DNA of 64,000 bases, from the NCBI RefSeq assembly GCF_002734215.1, contig NZ_NSEB01000012.1:124001-188000 (forward strand), read 5' to 3'. This DNA is from Fredinandcohnia onubensis. Its GTDB lineage: Bacteria; Bacillota; Bacilli; Bacillales; Bacillaceae_L. The notes beneath the pieces are model-generated. The model was not told where the DNA came from. It made no database searches and saw nothing but the letters and a program-made list of their open reading frames with translations. A program made the position numbers and the translations under genes. Numbering within the stretch: the stretch's first letter is position 1; the number at the start of each line of letters is the position of its first letter. Of the stretch, positions 1 to 6,287 are shown piece by piece.

Positions 1-1203
1 TGGGTACCGGTGTACACAGGCTTGTCGGGGATATTAGTAGCGATGACACCCATTATCGCACAATATGTTGGAGCAAAACAAAGAAATAAGGTTCCATATT
101 CCGTGATGCAAGGTGTTTACATCTCCATTGTCATCGCAATAGTCGTTGCTTTAATTGGTGGATTTGTCCTTGACCCCATATTAGGACTTATGAACCTTGA
201 AACCGAAGTTCGGGAAATAGCTAAGGAATATCTGATCGGACTTTCGTTTGGAATAGTTCCGCTTTTTGTTTATTCAGTGTTGAGATCATTTATTGACGCA
301 CTGGGTCATACACGGGTGACGATGATTATTACTCTTTCTTCGTTACCGATTAATGTATTGTTTAATTATCTGTTGATTTTTGGAAAGTTTGGTTTTCCTG
401 AATTAGGTGGTGCCGGTGCAGGTTATGCCACAGCCATTACCTATTGGCTGATTGTGTTTTTAGCCGTTTGGATTATTTTAAGCCGGCCACCATTTACTGA
501 ATATCGTGTTTTACGAAAACTTTACTCAGTATCTTTTTCAAGCTGGGGCGAAATCTTAAAGCTCGGGTTGCCAATTGGGTTTGCAATCTTTTTTGAAACA
601 AGTATTTTCTCAGCGGTCACATTGTTAATGAGTGAATTTAATACGACTACTATTGCAGCCCACCAGGTCGCGATTAATTTTGCAAGTTTGCTTTACATGA
701 TTCCTTTAAGTATTTCGATGGCACTTACAATCGTAGTCGGCTTTGAGGTCGGTGCGAAACGGTTTAAGGATGCAAAACAATATAGTATACTTGGCATTTG
801 TATCGCTGTCGTCATGGCGCTTGTTTGTGCATTGATTATTCTTGTGTTGCAAGAACCAATTGCAAAAATGTACTCAACAAATGCCGCGGTTATCGGATTA
901 ACAACTCAATTTTTACTCTATGCGATATTCTTTCAGCTATCAGATGCTATTGCAGCACCCATCCAAGGTGCACTACGTGGCTATAAAGACGTAAACACAA
1001 CTTTTGTGATGACACTTATCTCTTATTGGGTGATTGGTTTGCCTGTTGGATATGTCTTGGCAAAATATACAACGCTTGGTGCGTTCGGGTATTGGATCGG
1101 CTTGATAGTAGGATTAGCTGCCGGAGCTATAACATTATCTGGTCGGTTGGTTATCGTACAGAAAAGAGCAGCACGGATAAAGTTAAGTGAAAAAATGATG
1201 TAA
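1..1203 (+). CDS. MATE family multidrug/cation efflux transporter, 5'-truncated (YojI/NorM-like)
   Basis: The reading frame is open from base 1, so the N-terminus lies outside the window; about 400 residues are present of a protein usually near 450. It is built of repeated hydrophobic helices with the internal duplication expected of MATE antiporters, and has family-like stretches such as ALGHTRVTM and AAHQVAINFASL, the latter resembling the conserved start of the second half. These pumps export drugs or organic cations in exchange for Na+ or H+ across the cytoplasmic membrane. In B. subtilis the MATE gene yojI lies near yojG/yojF, as here, which supports a yojI equivalent. A terminator follows the stop at once. 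Substrate cannot be told from sequence. Confidence 0.9.
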   Translation, partial: WVPVYTGLSGILVAMTPIIAQYVGAKQRNKVPYSVMQGVYISIVIAIVVALIGGFVLDPILGLMNLETEVREIAKEYLIGLSFGIVPLFVYSVLRSFIDALGHTRVTMIITLSSLPINVLFNYLLIFGKFGFPELGGAGAGYATAITYWLIVFLAVWIILSRPPFTEYRVLRKLYSVSFSSWGEILKLGLPIGFAIFFETSIFSAVTLLMSEFNTTTIAAHQVAINFASLLYMIPLSISMALTIVVGFEVGAKRFKDAKQYSILGICIAVVMALVCALIILVLQEPIAKMYSTNAAVIGLTTQFLLYAIFFQLSDAIAAPIQGALRGYKDVNTTFVMTLISYWVIGLPVGYVLAKYTTLGAFGYWIGLIVGLAAGAITLSGRLVIVQKRAARIKLSEKMM

Positions 1204-1230
1204 ACCAGCCTTTTGCGGGCTGGTTTTTTG
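1203..1230 (+). terminator. Rho-independent terminator of the MATE gene
   Basis: AACCAGCC and GGCTGGTT form a stem closed by a short TTTTGCG loop and followed by a run of T. It begins at the stop codon of the transporter and ends at the stop of the convergent nfo gene. Confidence 0.85.
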
Positions 1231-2070
1231 TTATAAATAGCTACCCATCATCTCATTTAAAAACTTAATTTCATCCTCATGGGAAAAATGATTCTCGTGT
1301 GGGGTTTCGAGTACAAACGGGATATCATCATACACGGAACTCGATAATAATTCTTTGATTTGCTCTACTTTTATCTCTCCATAGGGAATATTGGCATGTC
1401 GGTCTTTCATAGACCTGGTTGGGTAAGCCGAATTGTTTAAATGAACCGCTTTTAGATGTTTAAAATAACCGAGTTCAATCCCTTTTGCTTCAACCTCAAC
1501 CCAATTGTCTCCATCCCAAACACCGCTTGCGAATACATGGCATGTATCTAAACAAAAACCGATTTTATCAGGAAACTCTGTAAGCTGCCTTACTTGGACA
1601 AGCTCTTCAAGCATTGTTCCAGTTGGCCCACTTTTGCCGGCATTATTTTCTAATAAAAGCAATGCTTCACCCTCCCACTTCGATAGAACGTCATTGAAGG
1701 TTCCAATCATCCGCTGATAGCCTTCGAGAGGGTCTGTAGCATTTTTCAATACACCAAAATGTACAACCACACCAATCGACCCGCATTCATTTGCAATCTC
1801 CAAATCATTTAATAACGAGTCCTTAACAAGCTCAATTTGCCCTTCATCCGCAACTAAATTGGTTGGATATGGTGTATGGGCAATGGTTTGGATATGATGC
1901 TCTTTACAAAACTTCGCACATTCTTGTGCATCATGAATATTATATTCTTTAACAGACAGGCTTCGTGGATTTTTTGGGAAGTATTGAAATGCTCTTGCCC
2001 CAATTTTTTTAGCATGTTGGGCAGCCCCTAAATACCCTTCCCTAATACTAATATGACTACCAAATCTCAT
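1231..2070 (-). CDS. nfo: Endonuclease IV (apurinic/apyrimidinic endonuclease)
   Basis: A 279-residue TIM-barrel protein of the AP endonuclease family 2, which cuts DNA 5' of abasic sites using zinc ions. Metal-binding motifs are visible: HFG near the end of strand 3, LLLENNAGKSG (Glu), CLDTCHVFASG (Asp, His), HLNNSAYPTRS and DRHANIPYGEI. The ATG at 2070 is chosen because AGGAG lies 8 bases upstream and MRFGSHIS matches the family N-terminus; a longer frame to 2130 lacks such a site. It is shorter and more divergent than the main B. subtilis Nfo (YqfS), so it may be a second paralogue. Confidence 0.88.
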   Translation of the reverse strand: MRFGSHISIREGYLGAAQHAKKIGARAFQYFPKNPRSLSVKEYNIHDAQECAKFCKEHHIQTIAHTPYPTNLVADEGQIELVKDSLLNDLEIANECGSIGVVVHFGVLKNATDPLEGYQRMIGTFNDVLSKWEGEALLLLENNAGKSGPTGTMLEELVQVRQLTEFPDKIGFCLDTCHVFASGVWDGDNWVEVEAKGIELGYFKHLKAVHLNNSAYPTRSMKDRHANIPYGEIKVEQIKELLSSSVYDDIPFVLETPHENHFSHEDEIKFLNEMMGSYL

Positions 2071-2162
2071 GATTTCGTCTCCTATCCTACATATACAGTT
2101 AGTTTTTCTATCAGAGTAGGAACTATTCAATTAATGGACATACTAGTTTTGAGGTGATAAAA

Positions 2163-2291
2163 ATGGAAGACTTTACATCAAAAGACGAAACGGTACAAAA
2201 TAAGTCAATCGAAGAATTAGAAGAGGAAATGGGTTTATACATTGTATCACCTGAAAAAATTAATTCTATGTTTGAAGACGAAGAGCAATGA
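2163..2291 (+). CDS. Small acidic hypothetical protein (42 aa)
   Basis: A short gene with a strong ribosome binding site (GAGGTGAT, about 5 bases before ATG) and a terminator directly after the TGA. The product is acidic and probably helical (IEELEEEMGLY), without cysteines or a membrane segment. I do not recognise the family. It stands between divergent nfo and a convergent small membrane protein gene. Its own RBS and terminator make expression likely. Confidence 0.6.
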   Translation: MEDFTSKDETVQNKSIEELEEEMGLYIVSPEKINSMFEDEEQ

Positions 2292-2322
2292 AAAAAGAGC
2301 GAATTCCAACTCGCTCTTTTTG
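2292..2322 (+). terminator. Rho-independent terminator
   Basis: AAAAAGAGCGA and TCGCTCTTTTT pair around an 8-base loop directly after the 42-codon gene. The A and T runs on both sides mean it can also serve the convergent gene ending at 2339. Confidence 0.85.
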
Positions 2323-2338
2323 TTCATTATCTATTTAT

Positions 2339-2524
2339 TTAATGAAAATACGACCAAAGACTTGTAGCTCTCCAGACAATGGCAAACGAACATAAACTTA
2401 TACAGGTTCCACTAAGTATTTTGGCTACTCTTTTATGTGTTCCTTTATAAATGGAGTGTGCGAAGGTAAATGCAAAAATCAAAAATAAAATGACTGAAAT
2501 CTCCATATACATATTCATCTCCAT
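2339..2524 (-). CDS. Small membrane protein (61 aa), unknown function
   Basis: Two hydrophobic helices (about residues 7-25 and 36-54) are joined by a basic stretch, YKGTHKRVAK, which predicts a hairpin membrane protein with the loop in the cytoplasm. AAAGGGG lies 6 bases before the ATG at 2524. The family is not recognised. It is flanked by a shared terminator and an intergenic gap, so it is probably transcribed alone. Confidence 0.6.
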   Translation of the reverse strand: MEMNMYMEISVILFLIFAFTFAHSIYKGTHKRVAKILSGTCISLCSFAIVWRATSLWSYFH

Positions 2525-2655
2525 AAAAATACCCCTTTCAAACTAGTTATGCTGAGTATTTTGACGAGTCTCTCTTATTATCATCAGATTATAAAGGAAA
2601 CTCAGGAGTTGTACAACGGAAATTAGTACTAATTGTAAATATTTTCTTGTTTTGT

Positions 2656-2940
2656 TTACAATTTCTTCACATTTTCCATTTCCTCAAGATAAACATGCTG
2701 CAGACTAAGCTTTTCTTCAATCGTTAGACTGGAGTCGAAAATTCGTCTACTTGCCATGAAAAATTTTTCATATGGAGTTTTACGAAGTCTTGGATGGGTC
2801 AATTCATCTAGTAAATCCCTTTGAATTGTGGAACGCAGAATGTCTTCGCTGCTCATGTCCTTTTGCCAAAGCCGACGATTCATCCAAAGGGACTGATATG
2901 CTTTTAAAAGTTGATCAAAATTAACAGGATCCATTTTCAT
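2656..2940 (-). CDS. Hypothetical protein (94 aa), helical
   Basis: A soluble, charged, mainly helical 94-residue protein with no signal peptide or metal motif. AAAAGGAGC precedes the ATG at a normal distance. The gene follows bshB2 on the same strand after 49 bases and could be cotranscribed with yojF-bshB2, but nothing in the sequence links it to bacillithiol. Family not recognised. Confidence 0.65.
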   Translation of the reverse strand: MKMDPVNFDQLLKAYQSLWMNRRLWQKDMSSEDILRSTIQRDLLDELTHPRLRKTPYEKFFMASRRIFDSSLTIEEKLSLQHVYLEEMENVKKL

Positions 2941-2989
2941 ATAGCTCCTTTTACACCCAGGAGCCCATCAAAAGTTGGGCTCTAAGTAC

Positions 2990-3655
2990 TTAATCGTCAA
3001 ACTTATATGTCCAATATACTTCTGTTCGAAGCCACTCAATAATTTCATTGTCACTGTCATCAATTTTTTGGAGCAGATTTCCCATCAATCCTTCTGTTTG
3101 AGAACGATGTGCTTTTAATGTCGCAATCTTCTTGTCTAATACTTCACTAACATCAAACTCAACATCATGTTCACCAATTTTTTCAACACGGTCATGGGTA
3201 ATTGCTTTGCAGTATACGGTCGGTCTATTTTCTTTCGGAATACGTTTAACCGCACGAATCGTTGCTTCACCTGTCGCATCATGGTCAGGATGGACACCAT
3301 GTCCAGGATAGAAGGTAATAACAAGGGATGGATTTACTTCCTTGATGATTTCCTCAATTGTGTCTGCGATTCTTTCTGGATCTAAGAATTCCAATGTTTT
3401 ATCACGATATCCTAGCATGCGAAGATCGGTTATTCCACATGCTTTACAAGCTTCTCTCAGCTCTTTTTTCCGAATCTCCGGTAAAGTTTCTCTCGTTGCA
3501 AAAAACGGATTTCCTAAATTTCTGCCCATTTCCCCAAGGGTTAGGCAGGCATATGTAACAGGAACCCCTTTTTGTGTATTTAAACTAATTAAACCTGATA
3601 CTCCAAATGCTTCATCATCTGGATGTGGTAATACAATTAAAATATGTCGCTCCAT
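2990..3655 (-). CDS. bshB2: Bacillithiol biosynthesis deacetylase BshB2 (YojG)
   Basis: A 221-residue LmbE/PIG-L family zinc deacetylase. It removes the acetyl group from GlcNAc-malate to give GlcN-malate, the second step of bacillithiol synthesis in the cytoplasm. The family zinc and catalytic motif HPDDEAFG is at residues 11-18 and the downstream GHGVHPDHDA histidine motif is present. RBS AAAAGGAG precedes ATG. The preceding same-strand gene is yojF, the usual partner of bshB2 in Bacillus, so the pair forms an operon. Some Bacillaceae also carry BshB1 elsewhere; this window cannot show whether this is the only copy. Confidence 0.93.
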   Translation of the reverse strand: MERHILIVLPHPDDEAFGVSGLISLNTQKGVPVTYACLTLGEMGRNLGNPFFATRETLPEIRKKELREACKACGITDLRMLGYRDKTLEFLDPERIADTIEEIIKEVNPSLVITFYPGHGVHPDHDATGEATIRAVKRIPKENRPTVYCKAITHDRVEKIGEHDVEFDVSEVLDKKIATLKAHRSQTEGLMGNLLQKIDDSDNEIIEWLRTEVYWTYKFDD

Positions 3656-3700
3656 TTTACTACTCCTTTTATTAAAATATGCCGTTGTAGTTCGAAAACT

Positions 3701-4045
3701 CTAGAATGGGGTTGTGCTAATTTGAAGCGCAACTGCAAGTTTTCCTTCCTCATCATGACCTGCTAGTAATAAACGGTCCTTCTCGTCTAGCTCCCAATCT
3801 GTTAATCCTTCTGCATATATCCAACCGATATCCATCTTAAGGCCGACACGGTACGGATCATTTCCAACGATTTTTCCTTCTGTAAACGTAACAAGGGCAT
3901 TTCGAATAAATGCACCAGCTGATGTTTTTTTTGCGCCAGAATGTACAGCATATGCGCCATTTGTGGTTTCAAGGTGAATATAAACGTTTTGATTGGCAAA
4001 ACGGTTGATTAAATCCTGTACGTCTTCTTTATTAATGGGTTTCAA
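3701..4045 (-). CDS. yojF: YojF family protein (DUF1806), partner of BshB2
   Basis: A 114-residue cytoplasmic protein matching B. subtilis YojF in length and content (VYIHLETTNGAYA, IRNALVTFTEGKI, DIGWIYAEGLTDW). The TTG at 4045 is chosen because GGAGG sits 7 bases upstream; the longer frame to 4060 would place the start inside that site. The biochemical role is not established as far as I know. Its constant linkage to bshB2, 45 bases downstream here, suggests a function in low-molecular-weight thiol metabolism. Confidence 0.85.
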   Translation of the reverse strand: MKPINKEDVQDLINRFANQNVYIHLETTNGAYAVHSGAKKTSAGAFIRNALVTFTEGKIVGNDPYRVGLKMDIGWIYAEGLTDWELDEKDRLLLAGHDEEGKLAVALQISTTPF

Positions 4046-4222
4046 ATGTGAATCCTCCAAACTCTATATAAATATGTAACCATATATAAATATTAACGAT
4101 TTTATCAATTAAATTCCAATAATGCGAACTGCAAAATCAAATTAATAGCAATCCCTTGAAAAGATGGTATGATTTTCTACGTATTGGACATATTACGTAT
4201 ATGAAGAAGGTGGTGAACAAAA

Positions 4223-4456
4223 TTGGCAAGAGAAAACCTTGAACTAGTAAATAATATGGAATTTGGTATCACTTCGAAATTCGTTCCGAATTTATGTGAA
4301 GCAAAAACGTTAAAAGTTGTTGAGATAAATCATACCTCTGTTCGAATTGAACTCGAATCAAAGCAAAAAGGGGTCTTCCCACTTTCTCATTTTCAATACT
4401 TAATTCGTCATGGGGCATTAGTTCTATCAAAGGATGAAGACGAAGAAACGGCTTAA
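4223..4456 (+). CDS. Hypothetical small protein (77 aa)
   Basis: TTG start with AAGGTGGTG upstream. The product has a beta-rich middle (LKVVEINHTSVRIELESKQKGVFPLSHFQYLI) and an acidic tail DEDEE, and no membrane segment. I do not recognise the family. It is the only plus-strand gene between yojF and ptsH, and the structured element at 4459-4693 begins 2 bases after its stop, so that element would lie in its 3' untranslated region. Confidence 0.65.
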   Translation: MARENLELVNNMEFGITSKFVPNLCEAKTLKVVEINHTSVRIELESKQKGVFPLSHFQYLIRHGALVLSKDEDEETA

Positions 4457-4458
4457 AT

Positions 4459-4693
4459 CAAATACGCCTTGGCGTATTTGCGCCCAGATTTTTTAGGCCC
4501 ACACGAGGTGGGTCACAAAGACGTTGCCACAGGAAGTGGCGTACTTAGTCTTTGATCTTAAGCTCGAAAACTTTCCATTGAAAATCTGTGGCATCCGCCG
4601 GAGGCTTTTAACTTTATTCAGTTTCAGGTGTAACTCAAAAAAATGTATTCTTCCTCCATAAATAATCTGGACAATTGCTGAATAAAGTTAAAA
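4459..4693. repeat. Structured palindromic element, possible non-coding RNA or small non-autonomous repeat
   Basis: Five helices are visible. A perfect 10-bp hairpin CAAATACGCC/GGCGTATTTG is at 4459-4480. A long-range stem GCC+CAGATTTT (4482-4492) pairs with AAAATCTG+GGC (4581-4592). It encloses hairpin GCCCAC/GTGGGT (4497-4513) and a two-part hairpin CAAAGAC/GTCTTTG around GCCAC/GTGGC (4516-4554), giving a multibranch fold. A small GCC-GGA-GGC stem with TTTT follows (4597-4609). Last comes a perfect 16-bp inverted repeat, TTTTAACTTTATTCAG (4606-4621) against its complement (4678-4693). There is no reading frame. The layout resembles an interspersed structured repeat; copy number was not tested. 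Confidence 0.6.
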
Positions 4694-4720
4694 CAACCAT
4701 CTAAATTGATGGTTGTTTTT
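4691..4720 (-). terminator. Rho-independent terminator of ptsH
   Basis: AAACAACCATC and GATGGTTGTTT form an 11-bp stem with a 6-base loop, just after the ptsH stop on the minus strand. T runs flank both sides, so it may be bidirectional. Confidence 0.85.
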
Positions 4721-4728
4721 ATTTGGTG

Positions 4729-4995
4729 TTATTCACCTAAGTTTTCTTCTTTTAATACAGACTCAATTCCTTCTAATGCTGCATCTGCATCATTACCTTC
4801 TGCTTGAATCTCGATTTGTGAACCTTTTGGTACACCTAAAGACATTACACCCATAATTGATTTAAGGTTTACAGATTTACCGTTGAAAGTAAGTGTTATT
4901 TCTGATTGAAATTGACTTGCTTTATGTACGAGCTTTGTAGCTGGTCTTGCATGTAAGCCAGCGTCACTTGTAATTGTAAATGTTTTTTCTGCCAT
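4729..4995 (-). CDS. ptsH: HPr phosphocarrier protein of the PTS
   Basis: An 88-residue HPr of typical length. His15 in GLHARPA, which takes phosphate from enzyme I, is present, as is Ser46 in [10 protein letters not shown], the site phosphorylated by HPr kinase so that HPr can act as CcpA corepressor. The histidine separates it from Crh, which has Gln at position 15. It passes phosphate to sugar-specific EIIA proteins in the cytoplasm. Here it stands alone: no ptsI follows and the neighbours are a terminator and a DNA glycosylase. It could be the sole HPr with ptsI elsewhere, or a second copy. Confidence 0.95.
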   Translation of the reverse strand: MAEKTFTITSDAGLHARPATKLVHKASQFQSEITLTFNGKSVNLKSIMGVMSLGVPKGSQIEIQAEGNDADAALEGIESVLKEENLGE

Positions 4996-5070
4996 AAAAA
5001 AATCCCTCTTTCTATTATTGACTCATATATAGAATAGCCATTAACCTATAGGATAATCAAGTGTATTTTT

Positions 5071-5880
5071 TTAGATTTGGCAATTTGCACAGAAAAATGT
5101 TTTCCTGGATGACACTTCTTTCTTCTTAATAACGGAACCACAACGTACACATGCTTCACCTTCTCGGTCATATACCTTACATTTCTCATCATAACCGCCG
5201 GTTAAATGATCTCCCTTAAAAAGTGGCTGCTCGATATATCCACCAAACCGAATGGCATCTTGAAATACAGAATGAATCGATTGATACAATTTTTGAACTT
5301 GCGCCCCATCAAGCGTGTCAAACGTTCTAGTCGGTAGAAGTTCTGCAGCAAAGCAAATTTCATCAGAGTAACAATTTCCGATTCCTGCGATAAAATTTTG
5401 ATCGACAAGCGTTGTTTTAAGCATACCCCTTTTGTTTTCAACTAATTTTTCAAAAGACTGAAGTGTAAAACCAGGTTGAAGAGGCTCTGGCCCTAAATCT
5501 GCTAATTCGGTTTTGACTTGGTCAGGAGTAAGTAGATGTAAATAACCTAATCTCAATCCAATAAAACAAAGTTTATGTGATGCAAAACGAAAAATCACTT
5601 GTTTTGTCCTTGAAATTGTATCGTTATCCGTTTCGATATACATCAAACCACCAAGCATAAGATGAAGCAGTAATTTATTTCCACTTTCAAGGTCAAAAAT
5701 GAGATGCTTCCCTCTACGATGGATTTGAGTAATTTTATTTCCGATAAGTTCTTTAGTAAAATCAGAAACCGTGGTATTGATTGATTTTTCACGATTTACT
5801 TCTACATCTTGAATGGCATGGCCTGCTACTTTCAGTTGAAGGAGGTTCTTGTATGTTTCCATTTCTGGCAACTCAGGCAT
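5071..5880 (-). CDS. Fpg/Nei family DNA glycosylase/AP lyase
   Basis: A 269-residue member of the formamidopyrimidine-DNA glycosylase / endonuclease VIII family. Pro2-Glu3 of MPELPE supply the catalytic imino group and acid; the helix-two-turn-helix region has GIGNCYSDEI; the C-terminal zinc finger has CVRC and CANC. Start at 5880 is fixed by this N-terminus and by GGAGGTGG just upstream. It is clearly diverged from the usual B. subtilis MutM (for example FGGYIEQPLFKGDHLTGG before the finger), so substrate preference between oxidised purines and pyrimidines cannot be assigned. Confidence 0.88.
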   Translation of the reverse strand: MPELPEMETYKNLLQLKVAGHAIQDVEVNREKSINTTVSDFTKELIGNKITQIHRRGKHLIFDLESGNKLLLHLMLGGLMYIETDNDTISRTKQVIFRFASHKLCFIGLRLGYLHLLTPDQVKTELADLGPEPLQPGFTLQSFEKLVENKRGMLKTTLVDQNFIAGIGNCYSDEICFAAELLPTRTFDTLDGAQVQKLYQSIHSVFQDAIRFGGYIEQPLFKGDHLTGGYDEKCKVYDREGEACVRCGSVIKKKEVSSRKTFFCANCQI

Positions 5881-5942
5881 TTTTCCACCTCCGATGATTG
5901 TTTTCATTTAGCATAAACAATATATGAATATTTCATGTATTT

Positions 5943-5978
5943 AAAAAAGCCACGAAGGTGTGAGTCCTCGTGGCTTTT
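5943..5978 (-). terminator. Rho-independent terminator
   Basis: GCCACGA/TCGTGGC stem with a 12-base loop and a T run (GGCTTTTTT) on the minus strand, right after the 79-residue gene ending at 5981. It separates that gene from the glycosylase gene. Confidence 0.8.
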
Positions 5979-5980
5979 GA

Positions 5981-6220
5981 TTAGTGAAGTTTAGAAATTT
6001 CATTTTGGAGCTGTTTTGTCCGCTTTGCATTTCCTTCTGCGAAGTTTGCAAGTCTTTCTTTCAGTTCATGATCATTATGAACTCGTTCTGAGGTAATTAA
6101 ATAGCGTCGCATCAGTTCAGACTCTGCAGTATAGGCTGCTTCTAGCACTTCCCTTAAAGCATTCTCTGTTAGCGCATCTTCACGATCATGATCCCGATCA
6201 AAATCCTTTTCATGATTCAT
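5981..6220 (-). CDS. Small charged helical protein (79 aa), unknown function
   Basis: The start at 6220 is preceded by GAGGTGATTTTG; the longer frame upstream to 6478 is only antisense-like extension over the neighbouring gene. The product opens with a run of charged residues (NHEKDFDRDHDREDA) followed by one long amphipathic helix region (ALREVLEAAYTAESELMRRYL) and a second helix with many Lys/Glu. No membrane segment or known motif is seen. It is followed by its own terminator. Confidence 0.6.
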   Translation of the reverse strand: MNHEKDFDRDHDREDALTENALREVLEAAYTAESELMRRYLITSERVHNDHELKERLANFAEGNAKRTKQLQNEISKLH

Positions 6221-6287
6221 CAAAATCACCTCTATAAAAGTATCTGCTTTTTTTAAAGGAATATGATGATAAAGATAAGGAAAAAGT

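Noticed and set aside
4223-4456. Transposase remnant beside the structured element
   Set aside because: The 77-residue product has no IS200/IS605 or TnpB motif and has its own RBS, so it is treated as an ordinary small gene.
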